Assembly: GCF_003003175.1 (NCBI RefSeq)
Contig: NZ_PVTY01000013.1
Span: 1 to 64,000 of the forward strand
Direction: 5' to 3'
Origin: Nesterenkonia sandarakina
GTDB taxonomy: Bacteria; Actinomycetota; Actinomycetes; Actinomycetales; Micrococcaceae
Length of the DNA stretch: 64,000 nucleotides
Shown here: positions 13,793 to 26,406 of the stretch, piece after piece
Layout: every line of letters starts with the position of its first letter
Numbering within the stretch: the stretch's first letter is position 1
Notes under the pieces: model-generated
The model's database searches: none
Told to the model about the DNA's origin: nothing
Seen by the model: only the letters and a program-made list of their open reading frames with translations
Position numbers and translations under genes: made by a program

Positions 13793-14977
13793 TCAGTCGA
13801 ACCAGGGGTCCAGCCCGTAGAGCGGGAAGATCTCCCTGCGGGTCTGCATCACCGCGCGGTCCACCGCGTCAGAGGGGTCATAGCCGAGCTCCCAGGAGCG
13901 CCACCACAGCTCCGCGGCATCGCCCATGGTCTCGGGGGTCTCGACCTCGAAGCGCTCGCGCACATGGTCTCTCCAGGCCCGGGGCACCGGGGTCTTCAGC
14001 GACACCGGTGAACCGACGAGGATGCCGGTCAGGTGCGCCCAGCTGCGCGGGACCACCGTGTGCACCGCGTACCCGCCCCCGCCGGTGGCGATCCAGCGTC
14101 CCTCGCAGTGCTCGTCGGCGAGGTGGGCAATGTCCAGGGCGCTCTGCCGCTGCGCGTCCACGCTGAGCTGCAGATCCGAGAGCGGATCGTCGCGGTGGGA
14201 GTCGCAGCCGTGCTGGGAGACGATGACCTCGGGTTCGAACGCGGCCACCAGCTGCGGGATCACCGCGTGGAAGGCGCGCAGCCATCCGGCGTCACCGGTG
14301 GTCTCGGGCAGCGCGATGTTGACCGCCGACCCCTCGGCCCCGGGGCCCCCGGTCTCGTTGGGGAACCCGGTGCCGGGGTAGAGCGCCACCCCGGTCTGAT
14401 GGATCGAGATGGTCATCACCCGCGGGTCGTCGTAGAAGATGTCCTGGGTGCCGTCTCCGTGGTGGGCGTCGACGTCGATGTAGACCACGCGGCGGGTCCC
14501 CTGGTCCAGCAGCAGCTGGATCGCCACCGCGGAGTCGTTGTAGACGCAGAAGCCTCCGGCCCGGGATCGCGCGGCATGGTGCATCCCGCCGGCGAAGTTC
14601 AGCGCCCGCACCGCGGTGCCGTCGATCAGCGCCTGGGCGCACTGCCGGGTCCCGTCGACGATCCGGGCGGCGCCGAGGTGGATCTCGCTGAACACCGGGG
14701 TGTCCTCGGTGCCCAGACCGTGGTCGGTGGAGGGGCGGCCGTGTTCCGCGGCGTTCTTCACGGCGGTGATGTAGTCGCCGGAGTGGACCGTGCCCAGCAC
14801 CGCATCAGAGGCGATCTCGGTGCTGAGCTGCCGCACGTTCGCGCCGCTGAAGAGGTCGAGCTCCTGACAGAGCTTCGCCGTGAGATCCAGCCGGACAGGG
14901 TCCATGGGGTGGTTGGAGTTGAAGCGGTACTCGAGCAGCGCCTCGTCCCATACGACGGCGGTGGGGACTTCTCCCAC
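13793..14977 (-). CDS. acuC: Acetoin utilization protein AcuC (class I histone deacetylase fold)
   Basis: A 394-residue zinc-dependent deacetylase of the arginase/HDAC fold. The active site is intact: GGMHHAARSRAGGFCVYND (130-148) carries the two catalytic histidines, and DVDAHHGDGTQ (168-178) the zinc and charge-relay residues. In Bacillus and Saccharopolyspora such enzymes deacetylate, and so reactivate, acetyl-CoA synthetase; an acs gene lies 37 kb away in this window, so the pairing is plausible though not adjacent. It is transcribed after ktrA with a 10-base gap. Confidence 0.92.
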   Translation of the reverse strand: MGEVPTAVVWDEALLEYRFNSNHPMDPVRLDLTAKLCQELDLFSGANVRQLSTEIASDAVLGTVHSGDYITAVKNAAEHGRPSTDHGLGTEDTPVFSEIHLGAARIVDGTRQCAQALIDGTAVRALNFAGGMHHAARSRAGGFCVYNDSAVAIQLLLDQGTRRVVYIDVDAHHGDGTQDIFYDDPRVMTISIHQTGVALYPGTGFPNETGGPGAEGSAVNIALPETTGDAGWLRAFHAVIPQLVAAFEPEVIVSQHGCDSHRDDPLSDLQLSVDAQRQSALDIAHLADEHCEGRWIATGGGGYAVHTVVPRSWAHLTGILVGSPVSLKTPVPRAWRDHVRERFEVETPETMGDAAELWWRSWELGYDPSDAVDRAVMQTRREIFPLYGLDPWFD

Positions 14978-14987
14978 GGGGGCCTCC

Positions 14988-15659
14988 TCAGGCGTGGTCG
15001 GCGAAATACTCCAGCTGGGAGACGTCTCCGGAGACGATGATGGTGTCCCCGGCGGAGACGAGCGTGTCTGGCTGCGCGTAGACGAAGTCCTTGCCCGGGG
15101 ACTTCACCCCGACCACGTTGACCTTGTGTCGGCTGCGCGGCTGGCACTGGTCGATGGTCTTGCCGTGCAGCTCGCGCGGCGGGCGCATCTTCACGATCGC
15201 GAAGTCGTCGTCGAACTTGATGAAGTCCAGCATCTGACCTGAGACCAGGTGGGCGGCGCGCACTCCGGCGTCGTGCTCGGGATAGATCACGTGGTGGCAG
15301 CCGATCCTGGTGAGGATCTTGCCGTGCGTGGGGTTGATGGCCTTGGCCCAGACCTGGCTGACCCCGAGGTCCACCAGGTTGGCCGCGATCAGCACGGAGG
15401 ATTCGATGGAGGTGCCGACACCGACGACGGCGGCGTCGAACTCCTGGGCCCCGACCTGGCGCAGCGCCTCGATGTCGGTGGCGTCTGCTTCGACCACGTG
15501 GGTGAGCATGTCCGCGTACTTCTGGACCAGGCCGCGGTCCCGCTCCACGGCGAGAACTTCCTTGTTCTGGCTCACCAGCTGGTTGCTCAGCGCGATGCCG
15601 AAGCGGCCGAGCCCTACGACGAGGACCGGCTTGTTGCTCTGGGGGTTCAGCTTGGGCAC
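14988..15659 (-). CDS. ktrA: Potassium uptake regulatory subunit KtrA/TrkA (RCK domain)
   Basis: A cytosolic gating ring subunit, 223 residues. An RCK_N Rossmann domain begins at VLVVGLGRFGIAL (12-24, GxGxxG) with the acidic residue of VERD (38-41) closing the nucleotide site; RCK_C covers about 135-220. It would bind ATP/ADP or NAD(H) and gate the membrane pore encoded just upstream. It lies 128 bases downstream of ktrB on the same strand, a usual pairing. Confidence 0.9.
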   Translation of the reverse strand: MPKLNPQSNKPVLVVGLGRFGIALSNQLVSQNKEVLAVERDRGLVQKYADMLTHVVEADATDIEALRQVGAQEFDAAVVGVGTSIESSVLIAANLVDLGVSQVWAKAINPTHGKILTRIGCHHVIYPEHDAGVRAAHLVSGQMLDFIKFDDDFAIVKMRPPRELHGKTIDQCQPRSRHKVNVVGVKSPGKDFVYAQPDTLVSAGDTIIVSGDVSQLEYFADHA

Positions 15660-15786
15660 GAATGCGTCCTTTTCCGCGAAGAAACCTGCTCGACCCTGCG
15701 GGGCCGAGTCCTGAAGTGCTGACTCCAGAGTAAACCCACTGCGCCCCGCGGAGGCTACCGGCGGCGCTGGCCCGCCGGTGGGTGGG

Positions 15787-17196
15787 TCAGCCGATCATCG
15801 GGCGGCCCTCGGGGTAGCGATAGCGGACCCGACTGCGCTGGCGCACGGTCAGCGAGGCGGCGAAGGTGATGATCCCGACCCGGCCGGCGAACATCAGCGC
15901 CGCGAGCACATAGAGCCCCTCTGGGGGCAGGTCCTCGGTGAGCCCGCTGGTGAGCCCGACGGTCGCGAACGCGGAGATCGACTCATACAGCGGGCGGCCC
16001 ATGTCCAGTCCGGTGATGTACATCAGCCAGACCGTGGAGATCAGCACCAGGGTCGCGCCCATGGCGACCACCGAGACCGCGACCCGCACGGCTGAGGGCG
16101 GGATGGTGCGACCGTGGGCGGTGGACTCTGCGTCGCCGCGCGCCTCGGCGAGGAATGCCAGCCAGATCACCGCGATGGTCGTGACCTTGATGCCTCCGGC
16201 GGTGGAGGCTGAGCCGCCGCCGGCGAACATCAGCGCGTCGGAGATCAGCATGGTCTCGGCGTTCTGCATGTTCGACTCCACCACCGAGAATCCGCCGGAG
16301 CGCATGTTCACCGAGGCGAAGAGCGAGTTCTGCAGCTTCTCCCCGAGGGACATCTCCCCGATGGTGGCGCTGTTGGACCATTCCATGACCCCGTAGAGCA
16401 CCGCGCCGATCACCATCAGCAGCAGCGTCACCTCCAGGGTGAGCTTGGTGTGCAGGCTCCAGCGCCGCACGTGCCACCGGTTGCGCCAGAGCATGAACAG
16501 CACCGGGAAGCCGAGGCTGCCCAGGAAGACCCCGACCATGATGGTCCAGATGATCACCGGATCGTTGTCGAAGCCGGCGAGGCCCTCGGAGTGGGCCACG
16601 AAGCCGGCGTTGTTGAACGCCGAGATCGCATAGAAGGTGCCGTCCCAGAGCCCGCTGGCGACGTCGCCGTTGATCTGGATGAAGCGCGGGATCATCACCA
16701 GCATCAGCAGCGCCTCCACCACCGCGGAGCAGATCACGACGGTGCGGATCACCTGCCCGGTCTCCCCCATCGAGCCGGTGGAGATGCCGCCCTCCTGGGC
16801 GACGAGCCGGGTGCGCAGACCGAGGTTGCGGGTCACCGAGATGGCCAGCAGCGCGGCGATGGTGATGATGCCCAGCCCGCCGACCTGGATGCCGATCAGG
16901 ATGACCAGCTCACCGGCGAAGGACCAGTGGTCCGCGGTGTTCACCGGGGTCAGCCCGGTGACGGTGACCGCCGAGGTGGCCACGAAGAGCGCCTCGTGGA
17001 AGGCCGCGGAGGAGCCCGAGGCGGTGGCCCAGGGCATCATCAGCAGCGAGGCGAACACCGCGATGGTGACCCCGAAGATCAGCATCGCCGCTCGTGCCGG
17101 CGAGGTGCCGGCGAGGTGGCCCATCCAGCGCTTCAGGTATGTCCAGGGGCCCGTCCGGCGCCCGCTGCCGGGCTCAGTCTGCGCTGCGGAGCTCAT
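15787..17196 (-). CDS. ktrB: Potassium uptake pore subunit KtrB/TrkH
   Basis: A polytopic inner-membrane protein of 469 residues with about 8-10 hydrophobic spans arranged as four M1-P-M2 repeats. The first filter reads TSAVTVTGLTPVNT, and filter-like glycines recur in SAFNNAGF, MRSGGFS and FATVGLTSGL. The frame is open upstream to 17415, but I chose the ATG at 17196: GGAG lies 8 bases ahead, and the extension is a Pro/Arg-rich shadow of proC. The start overlaps the proC end by 23 bases, suggesting coupling. Works with KtrA. Confidence 0.9.
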   Translation of the reverse strand: MSSAAQTEPGSGRRTGPWTYLKRWMGHLAGTSPARAAMLIFGVTIAVFASLLMMPWATASGSSAAFHEALFVATSAVTVTGLTPVNTADHWSFAGELVILIGIQVGGLGIITIAALLAISVTRNLGLRTRLVAQEGGISTGSMGETGQVIRTVVICSAVVEALLMLVMIPRFIQINGDVASGLWDGTFYAISAFNNAGFVAHSEGLAGFDNDPVIIWTIMVGVFLGSLGFPVLFMLWRNRWHVRRWSLHTKLTLEVTLLLMVIGAVLYGVMEWSNSATIGEMSLGEKLQNSLFASVNMRSGGFSVVESNMQNAETMLISDALMFAGGGSASTAGGIKVTTIAVIWLAFLAEARGDAESTAHGRTIPPSAVRVAVSVVAMGATLVLISTVWLMYITGLDMGRPLYESISAFATVGLTSGLTEDLPPEGLYVLAALMFAGRVGIITFAASLTVRQRSRVRYRYPEGRPMIG

Positions 17197-18073
17197 CGGT
17201 GATCTCCGCGGAGCGGTGCGCGCTGGCGTTGACGGCGGCCTCGACCGCGGCGGGGAGGCCATGGTCGTCGAAGGCGTTGATCGCGCGCTCGGTGGTGCCG
17301 TTGGGTGAGCAGACGGCGCGGCGCAGTGCGGCGGCGTCTGCGGTGCCGGCGGCCTGGTGGCGCACCAGCATCTTTCCCGCCCCATAGATGGTCTGCGCCG
17401 CCAGGTCCGCGGCAAGCTCCCGGTCCAGGCCGAGCTTCACGCCGGCCTCCGCCATCTGCTCGGCGAGGTAGAAGGCGTAGGCGGGCCCGGAGCCGGAGAT
17501 GCCGGTCAGCGCGTCGATCTGGGACTCCTCGATCACGTGGACGGCGCCGCTGGCGCGCAGCAGCGCGGCCACGGTCTCGGTGTCCTGCGCGCTCGCGTGG
17601 CTGCCCGGCACCAGTCCGACGACGCCGAGGCCGACCGAGAGCGGGGTGTTGGGCATCGAGCGGATCACCGGCTGGTCCTGCGCGAGGGCGGCTTCGAGCA
17701 TCTCAACACTGATCGCGGCGGCCACGGAGACCACCACGGCCCCCGGCTTGAGCACGGCGGCGATCTCTGCGGCCAGGGCCACGATCCCGTGCGGCTTGAC
17801 CCCGAGGAAGATGATGTCGGCGTCGGCGGCGACGCTCCGGTTGGCCTCGGCGTCGTCCTCTTCGGCGAGCACGCTGACTCCGTACTGCTGCGCGCGCTCC
17901 GCGGCTGTGGCGGTGCTGCGCGTGGTGGCCCGGACCTGCTCCGGGGTCACCGAGGCGTCGAGCAGCCCCGCCAGGATCGCGCCGTTCATCGAGCCGAGGC
18001 CGAGCATCGCGATCCGCAGCGCAGGGCTGGTGCTGGTGCTGGTGCTGGTGCTGGTGCTGGTGCTGGGGGACAT
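17174..18073 (-). CDS. proC: Pyrroline-5-carboxylate reductase
   Basis: Final step of proline synthesis (P5C to L-proline with NAD(P)H), 299 residues. The Rossmann GxGxMxxA-type motif reads IAMLGLGSMNGAILAGLL (about 20-37) and the family signature ALTGISGSGPAYAFYLAEQM is present. The N-terminus MSPSTSTSTSTSTSTSP is encoded by a GCTGGT hexamer repeat (18026-18067) and looks dispensable. I chose the ATG at 18073, 2 bases after the preceding stop, with AGGAG just upstream. In Mycobacterium proC is likewise near a ppx/gppA gene and a TIM-barrel protein. Confidence 0.92.
   Translation of the reverse strand: MSPSTSTSTSTSTSTSPALRIAMLGLGSMNGAILAGLLDASVTPEQVRATTRSTATAAERAQQYGVSVLAEEDDAEANRSVAADADIIFLGVKPHGIVALAAEIAAVLKPGAVVVSVAAAISVEMLEAALAQDQPVIRSMPNTPLSVGLGVVGLVPGSHASAQDTETVAALLRASGAVHVIEESQIDALTGISGSGPAYAFYLAEQMAEAGVKLGLDRELAADLAAQTIYGAGKMLVRHQAAGTADAAALRRAVCSPNGTTERAINAFDDHGLPAAVEAAVNASAHRSAEITDELRSAD
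18026..18067. repeat. Hexanucleotide tandem repeat in the proC start region
   Basis: Six exact GCTGGT units plus one variant unit encode alternating Ser-Thr on the minus strand. Being 6 bp, copy-number changes keep the frame. Confidence 0.9.
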
Positions 18074-18075
18074 CG

Positions 18076-18915
18076 TCACTCCTGGCCGAGGTGCTTGCGG
18101 GCGAAGGCCAGGGATTCCGCGAGCCAGCGTTCCCGATCCCCCACGTTGCGGGCGGTGCGGGTGGCGACCTCGACGGCGACGACGCCGTTGAATCCGGTCT
18201 CGGCGAAGTCGGGGCGGCCGAGCAGTTCCATGGCCTCGGCCACGCGCTGCTCGCCCTGGCCGGGGATCAGGTGGTCGTCTTTGAACCCGTTGGACCAGCC
18301 GTCGGTCAGGTGCAAGTGGCGCAGCCGCTGACCCAGCGCCTCGACCGCTTCGAGGGAGTCGGCCTCGGCCGTGGCCGCGTGGGAGAAGTCCCAGGTGACA
18401 TGGGGGTAGGGCTGGTCCACCGGGTCCCAATGGGGCAGGTACATCGTGGCCTCGCGGCCGCCGGCGCGCCAGGGATACATGTTCTCCACGGCGAAGAGCA
18501 CCCCAGTCTCCTCCTCGAGATCCTTGATCCCCTCGGCGAAGCCCTCGGCGTAGCCGACCTGCCAGCGGAAGGGCGGATGCGCGACGACGACGCCGGCGCC
18601 CACCTCCTGGGCCAGTGCGGCGCTGCGCTTGAGCTTGTCCCAGGCGGAGCCCCAGACCTGTTGGGTGAGCAGCAGGGTGGGGGCGTGGATGGCCATCACC
18701 GGAAGACCGAAGCGCCAGGAGAGCTCGTTCAGCGTGGAGGCCTGCTGGGACTCTCCGCGGTGGGTGACCATGACCTCCATGCCGTCATAGCCGAGGTCAT
18801 CGGCGATGGAGAAGCCCTCGGCGACCCCCATGGGGTAGACCGAGGAGGTGGAGAGCGCCACGGGGATCCGGGGCAGCTCATGGGGCGGGCGGGGCTGGAC
18901 CTCCTCAGCTGGCAT
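18076..18915 (-). CDS. Sugar phosphate isomerase/epimerase family TIM-barrel protein
   Basis: A 279-residue member of the AP endonuclease 2/xylose isomerase-like barrel superfamily. Recognisable strands are [10 protein letters not shown] (17-26), [29 protein letters not shown] and HVTWDFSHA, and the His/Glu/Asp residues on strand ends (HAP, ENM, DFSH, HLTD, VVAVEV) are those that bind a divalent metal. The substrate is unknown. Its start overlaps the Ppx/GppA stop by 11 bases and its stop is 2 bases from the proC start, so the three genes are translationally linked. The same trio order occurs in mycobacteria. Confidence 0.8.
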   Translation of the reverse strand: MPAEEVQPRPPHELPRIPVALSTSSVYPMGVAEGFSIADDLGYDGMEVMVTHRGESQQASTLNELSWRFGLPVMAIHAPTLLLTQQVWGSAWDKLKRSAALAQEVGAGVVVAHPPFRWQVGYAEGFAEGIKDLEEETGVLFAVENMYPWRAGGREATMYLPHWDPVDQPYPHVTWDFSHAATAEADSLEAVEALGQRLRHLHLTDGWSNGFKDDHLIPGQGEQRVAEAMELLGRPDFAETGFNGVVAVEVATRTARNVGDRERWLAESLAFARKHLGQE

Positions 18916-19966
18916 GTTCCACCGCCGCCGTCGCGAGGGCGCGGCCGCCGGGGACCTCGCCGCGGGAGGGCTTGCGCAGCTCGCGTCCGAGGTTGACGTG
19001 CCCGACGCCGGGGGCGGCAGGCACGGCCACCGCGCCGTCGCGGACCAGGGAGTCGAGTCGGCGCAGGATCAGTCCCTCACGCAGCGCCCAGGGGCAGATC
19101 TGCAGCGTCTCGATGCCGAAGATCTTCATCGCCTGCTCGGCGACGAGGGCTCCGGCGAAGACCTGGCGGGCGCGCAGCGCAGAGACGCCCGGCAGCTCGG
19201 CGCGTTCGGCGGCGGTCATCGTGGCCAGGCTCTTCACCAGCGGCTTCAGGTCGGAGTGGGCCAGGCTGCGCGGGACGTAGGGGCCCTCCGCGGAGGGCGC
19301 GGCGCCGGTCATCCGGGCCAGCGAGCGGAAGGTCTTGGAGGTGGCGAGCACCTCGGTGTGCCCGCTCAGCGCCGGGAACTCGCGGCGCGCGGCCTCGAGC
19401 TCTTCGCGCACATAGCCCTTCAGCGTCTTGACCTGGTCCTTGCTGGGCGGGTCCTCCCCGAGCCAGTCCCGGGTGAGCCGACCCGCGCCGAGCGGCAGCG
19501 AGACCGCGGTGGCGGGCAGCTCGTCGCGGCCATAGGCGATCTCGAAGGAGCCGCCGCCGATGTCGAAGTTCAGGATGTCCCCGGCGCTCCAGCCGCGCCA
19601 GCGTCGCGCGGCGAAGAAGGTCATCGCGGACTCCTGGGCGCCGGTCAGCTCGGTGAGCTCCACCCCGGTCTCGGCGACGACCCGCTGCAGAACCGCCTCT
19701 CCGTTGGCGGCCTCACGCAGCGCCGAGGTGCAGAAGGAGAGCAGATCCTCGGCCCGGTGCCGTGCGGCGAACCGGGCCGCCTCGGCGATGAAGCCGATCA
19801 GCTCGCGCTGACCCTCGTCGGTGATCGCCCCGTCCTCGTCGAGATGCTTGACCAGGGAGAGCGGTCGCTTATGGGAGGCGAATGCCTCGGGTTTGGCCCC
19901 GAGGTGGGCATCCACCAGTAACAGGTGCACGGTGTTCGAACCGATATCCAACACGCCGAGACGCAT
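18905..19966 (-). CDS. Ppx/GppA phosphatase family protein
   Basis: ASKHA-fold exopolyphosphatase/guanosine pentaphosphate phosphatase family, 353 residues (the short single-module form). Phosphate loops are visible: [19 protein letters not shown] (3-21) and [14 protein letters not shown] (about 143-156). Family members hydrolyse polyphosphate or pppGpp; which one applies here cannot be told. AAGGAG precedes the ATG. It lies 16 bases downstream of topA and overlaps the next gene. Confidence 0.88.
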   Translation of the reverse strand: MRLGVLDIGSNTVHLLLVDAHLGAKPEAFASHKRPLSLVKHLDEDGAITDEGQRELIGFIAEAARFAARHRAEDLLSFCTSALREAANGEAVLQRVVAETGVELTELTGAQESAMTFFAARRWRGWSAGDILNFDIGGGSFEIAYGRDELPATAVSLPLGAGRLTRDWLGEDPPSKDQVKTLKGYVREELEAARREFPALSGHTEVLATSKTFRSLARMTGAAPSAEGPYVPRSLAHSDLKPLVKSLATMTAAERAELPGVSALRARQVFAGALVAEQAMKIFGIETLQICPWALREGLILRRLDSLVRDGAVAVPAAPGVGHVNLGRELRKPSRGEVPGGRALATAAVEHAS

Positions 19967-19981
19967 CAGGTGACTCCTTGA

Positions 19982-22780
<2,799 letters not shown>

Positions 22781-22887
22781 TGATCTCCTTGAGGGAATTC
22801 TTGCGCTGCGTTCTCGGGCGCTCAGCAGTGGGCTGGCCGTCGAGTGCTCAATATATCAGCGAGCAGAACACGTCGAGTCCGGTGGAA

Positions 22888-24561
22888 TCAAGACTCACTG
22901 AGGTATCCCTCGACGTAGAGCTCCAGGACTTCGCTGCGCAGCGCCTGCTCGAGATCCTCCTGATCTGTGGACTCATCGGCCATCAGCGCCGCGACCGCGG
23001 TGATCAGCGCGGCGGCCTGATACTCCCCGTCGGCGGCGCCCAGGAGTCCCGCGGCGGCGCTGGAGACGGCCCGGCTGCGACGCAGCCCGGCTCCCTGACG
23101 TGCCAGGATCACTTCCGGGTGGACGGCGCCGAAACGCTGGTGGCGCTCCTCGGTGACGTCGGGCGCGACGGCGAGGACCGTGTCGAACACCGCCTGGGGG
23201 TCACGGGCGGCACTCTCGGCCCGTGCCGCGGTGGCCCCGAGGACCGGGCCCAGGGGCTGCTCCACAGCGCCGGTGAGCTCTTCGAACCTCCGCCAGGGCG
23301 TGATCGCGCGCGCCTCGGCGCTTCCGGCATCGACGCTGCGGCGGCGCAGGAAGATCATCCCGAAACCCACCGCGAGCACCGCGCGGGAGCCGAAGTCCTC
23401 GAGGTACTCGGCGTAGCGCCGGCGGTAGCTCTCCGGGTCGCGCTGGGTGGAGGCGTCGCGCAGCCAGGTCTCGGCGTACTGGGCGCTGTCCTGCCGGTCG
23501 CGCTGGATGAACCAGGCGTCGACCTCGGCGGGGAACCCGGCGCACCAGAGCCGCGGGCGCGCGTCCCAGGCGTCCTGGTCCTGGATCTCCCAGTTGCCCA
23601 GCAGCTGCGCGGTCCCGGAGTCGGTGAGGTGCTCGGGCAGCGCACCGATCAGCTCCGCCATGAGCTCATCTCCGGCCCGGCCGCCGTCGCGGTAGGTGTA
23701 GCGTGCCTGGATCTGCTCGCCGCGGGGGCGCGGCGTGATGACGAAGGGCGGATTGGAGATGATCAGGTCGAACCGTCGTCCGGCGACGGGTTCCAGCAGG
23801 CTGCCCTGCACCAGCTCCACGCGGGCGCCGAGGTCTCCCGGGTCCAGGCGCAGCGCGGGGGCGTTGAGCACCAGGTTGAACTCGGTGAAGTCCAGGGCGC
23901 GCCGGCTGAGATCGGTGGCCACCACGTGCTCGGCATGGTCGAGCAGGTGCAGCAGCTGGATCCCGCAGCCGGTGCCGATCTCCAGGGCGCGCTGGACCGG
24001 GGTGCGGTGGATGCTCGCGGCCAGGGTCAGGCTCGCGCCGCCGATCCCCAGGACATGTTCGGGATGCAGCGGGCCTTGCAGCTGCGCGGCGGGGAGGTCG
24101 CTGGCCACCCAGAGATCGACCAGGACCTGTTCCTGCTCTGCCTGGTAGGGCCGCAGGTCCACGCTGGGACGGTACCGCTCGGCGTCGTCCGCTCCTGGCG
24201 TGCCGTGGGCTTCTGCCGTCGGGCGCTCCGCTGCCGCCGGGTGCACCAGATTGAGCCGGCGCAGACCCTCGACGCCGAGGCGCGGCAGCGCGGCCTGCAG
24301 CTGTCCGGCCGGGATGTCGAGTCCGAGCAGCCAGAGTCCGGCGAGCACGGCGCAGGGATCGGGAGTCCCGTCGGTGGAGAGCAGCTCGGCGATGCGCAGC
24401 ATGCCCGGGACCAGCTGATCGCGCTCCATGGCGGCCAGCGCGTCGGCACCGAGCAGCTGCGCCACCCGCTCGTTGGTGAACTCCGCGGCGAGCAGGTCCT
24501 GGCGCAGCGCGGCCACGAGTTCTCGGTCGGCGGCGGGGGCGGGCAGCTCGACGGGGTTCAT
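22888..24561 (-). CDS. SAM-dependent methyltransferase with N-terminal extension domain
   Basis: A 557-residue protein. Residues 1-180 form a winged-helix-like domain of unknown role, seen in actinobacterial relatives. Residues 185-320 are a Rossmann methyltransferase: motif [17 protein letters not shown], motif [15 protein letters not shown] and motif [16 protein letters not shown]. An NPPF motif implies methylation of a planar nitrogen, as in RNA or DNA bases or glutamine (HemK/PrmC, RlmG-like). The last 150 residues are a further conserved region. The start overlaps the trhO stop by 4 bases, so the two are coupled; the tRNA link of TrhO makes an RNA substrate attractive but unproven. Confidence 0.8.
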   Translation of the reverse strand: MNPVELPAPAADRELVAALRQDLLAAEFTNERVAQLLGADALAAMERDQLVPGMLRIAELLSTDGTPDPCAVLAGLWLLGLDIPAGQLQAALPRLGVEGLRRLNLVHPAAAERPTAEAHGTPGADDAERYRPSVDLRPYQAEQEQVLVDLWVASDLPAAQLQGPLHPEHVLGIGGASLTLAASIHRTPVQRALEIGTGCGIQLLHLLDHAEHVVATDLSRRALDFTEFNLVLNAPALRLDPGDLGARVELVQGSLLEPVAGRRFDLIISNPPFVITPRPRGEQIQARYTYRDGGRAGDELMAELIGALPEHLTDSGTAQLLGNWEIQDQDAWDARPRLWCAGFPAEVDAWFIQRDRQDSAQYAETWLRDASTQRDPESYRRRYAEYLEDFGSRAVLAVGFGMIFLRRRSVDAGSAEARAITPWRRFEELTGAVEQPLGPVLGATAARAESAARDPQAVFDTVLAVAPDVTEERHQRFGAVHPEVILARQGAGLRRSRAVSSAAAGLLGAADGEYQAAALITAVAALMADESTDQEDLEQALRSEVLELYVEGYLSES

Positions 24562-25508
24562 CCGCGGCGCACCTTTCCCAGCGCGCCGGCATTGGGATCG
24601 GCGGGATCCTGCTCCAACCGGGCGCGGCAGTTCTCACACCGGGTTGTCTCGGGGATGTGGCGGTGGTCCTCGCAGTAGAGCTGCAGCGTGGAGCATCCCC
24701 GATCCATACAGTTATAGAAGGTGCTCGTGGGGCTCGCGCAGCAGGTGCACTCCCCGATGGTCTTCGCCTCCGGGGAGAAGCGGGTGTTCATCCGGGAGTC
24801 GAACACGTAGAGCTCACCCTCCCAGAGGCCCTCGTCGCCGAAGGTCTCTCCGTAGCGGACGATTCCGCCGTCGATCTGATAGACCTCTTCGAAGCCGCGC
24901 CGGCGCATCAGCGCCGAGAGCACCTCGCAGCGGATCCCGCCGGTGCAGTAGGTGACCACCGGCTGGTCCTTGAGATGGTCGTATCTGCCGGAGTCCAGCT
25001 CGGCGATGAAGTCCCGGGTGGTCTCGGTCTCGGGCACCACCGCGTTCTTGAACTTTCCGATCTGCGCCTCCATGGCGTTGCGGCCGTCGAAGAACGCCAC
25101 CTCCACACCCTGGGCCCGCTTCGCCTCGACCAGCTCGTGGACCTGCTGCGGCTGCAGGTGCTCGCCGCCGCCGACGACGCCATGCTCATCGACCTCGATC
25201 TCCTCGGGCACCCCGAAGGCCACGAGCTCGGGGCGGACCTTGACCGAGAGCCGGGGAAAGTCCTCCGCCGCGCCGTCGGACCATTTGAAGGCCATCTCGC
25301 GGAACGGGGCGTAGGCCCGGGTCTGCTTCACATACTGCTTGACCGCCTTGAGCTCGCCGCCCACGGTGCCGTTGATCCCCTGCGGGGAGATCAGGATCCG
25401 GCCCTTGAGGCCGAGCTCCCGGCAGAGCGTGTGCTGCCAGAGCTTCACCGCCTCGGGATCCGAGAGGGGGGTGAAGGCGTAATAGAGGACGATCCGGGAC
25501 ATGCTCAC
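24558..25508 (-). CDS. trhO: tRNA uridine 5-hydroxylase TrhO (rhodanese family)
   Basis: TrhO (formerly YceA) makes 5-hydroxyuridine at the wobble position of certain tRNAs with prephenate-independent, oxygen-dependent chemistry. The 316-residue protein has an N-terminal alpha/beta domain (about 1-100, [18 protein letters not shown]), a rhodanese domain with the active loop [15 protein letters not shown], and a C-terminal cysteine-rich segment ([19 protein letters not shown], then two CxxC-like pairs) likely to bind zinc. The start has GAGAGGTGAG upstream and TACCCT further up on the minus strand as a candidate -10. Divergent from the GNAT gene at 25597. Confidence 0.88.
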   Translation of the reverse strand: MSMSRIVLYYAFTPLSDPEAVKLWQHTLCRELGLKGRILISPQGINGTVGGELKAVKQYVKQTRAYAPFREMAFKWSDGAAEDFPRLSVKVRPELVAFGVPEEIEVDEHGVVGGGEHLQPQQVHELVEAKRAQGVEVAFFDGRNAMEAQIGKFKNAVVPETETTRDFIAELDSGRYDHLKDQPVVTYCTGGIRCEVLSALMRRRGFEEVYQIDGGIVRYGETFGDEGLWEGELYVFDSRMNTRFSPEAKTIGECTCCASPTSTFYNCMDRGCSTLQLYCEDHRHIPETTRCENCRARLEQDPADPNAGALGKVRRG

Positions 25509-25596
25509 CTCTCAAGGGTAGTTCTGAACAACATCTTTATGAACTCGTTGTCCCGTCCTCTCACGGTGCGCTGCTTTTTCTTTGTATGGTCGGACT

Positions 25597-26298
25597 ATGA
25601 CTTCTGAGCTGAGCGATGACCTTGTACGCCACTGGGTAACCGGATGGGCGCGAACTCATGACTACGACGTCCAGCACGAAGGCAACGTCCACTCAGCTCT
25701 GCGCTCCGGAGATTCCGATGAGTGGGAGTACGTGCTGTACTCCCCGCAGGAGACCGATCTGCGCAAGATCGCCTCTGCCGTCGCGAAGGACTCCGCCCGA
25801 CTGTTGACCGTGATCGCGGAGCCCGGCGCCGAGTCGCTGAGCCATGGCACGGTCGACGGGCTGCAGCTCATCAGCGATGAGGAGAAGCTCATGGTGGTGG
25901 ACATGGACACTCAGGACGTCGAGGATCCGATCACCCCGGAGGGCTACACCACCACGCGCGAGGACCACGACGGCTGGACCCGCTTCACGGTGCGTGACGG
26001 CGAGAAGATCGCCGCCCGCGGCCGGGTCGCGACCGTGGGCCACTACGCGATCCTGGACCGGATCTACACCAACAACGACTACCGCCGACAGGGGCTGGGC
26101 ACCTATGTGACCCGCGCGCTGATCGCGATCGCCCACGAGCACGACGTCGAAGAGGGCCTGCTCGTGGCCACCGGCGACGGTCGAGAGCTCTACGAGTTCC
26201 TGGGCTGGACGCTGCTCGGCGACGTCCATGTCTATGGGGCGACCTCCGGCGGACGACTGCGTCCCAGCCACTCCCAGTTCGACGACCTCAACGGCTAG
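25597..26298 (+). CDS. GNAT family N-acetyltransferase
   Basis: A 233-residue protein whose C-terminal half is a GNAT acetyl-CoA fold: IYTNNDYRRQGLGTYVTRALIA (motif A, R/QxxGxG/A as RRQGLG), followed by LLVATGDGRELYEFLGWTLLG (motif B). The N-terminal half (1-110) is a diverged domain of the same type. The substrate is unknown. I chose the ATG at 25597; there is no Shine-Dalgarno but a TATGGT hexamer sits 6 bases upstream (25585-25590), consistent with a leaderless mRNA. A TTG at 25582 would add five residues only. Confidence 0.8.
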   Translation: MTSELSDDLVRHWVTGWARTHDYDVQHEGNVHSALRSGDSDEWEYVLYSPQETDLRKIASAVAKDSARLLTVIAEPGAESLSHGTVDGLQLISDEEKLMVVDMDTQDVEDPITPEGYTTTREDHDGWTRFTVRDGEKIAARGRVATVGHYAILDRIYTNNDYRRQGLGTYVTRALIAIAHEHDVEEGLLVATGDGRELYEFLGWTLLGDVHVYGATSGGRLRPSHSQFDDLNG

Positions 26299-26352
26299 GA
26301 CAGGCACCGCTCCTGCGGTATGATCGGCGAATCGCTGCATTAAGTTCAATTG

Positions 26353-26368
26353 TTCACATGATCGTGAA
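26353..26368. promoter_or_regulatory. Inverted repeat ahead of the homocysteine methyltransferase gene
   Basis: TTCAC-ATGATC-GTGAA (26353-26368), 38 bases before the start codon, looks like a small operator. No regulator can be assigned. Confidence 0.3.
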
Positions 26369-26406
26369 GGTTGATGCAGCTTCACACTGCCGCTGAAGGA
26401 GCACCC

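Noticed and set aside
22789-24678. 629-residue plus-strand frame over the methyltransferase gene
   Set aside because: Antisense shadow; the minus strand carries motif I and NPPF.
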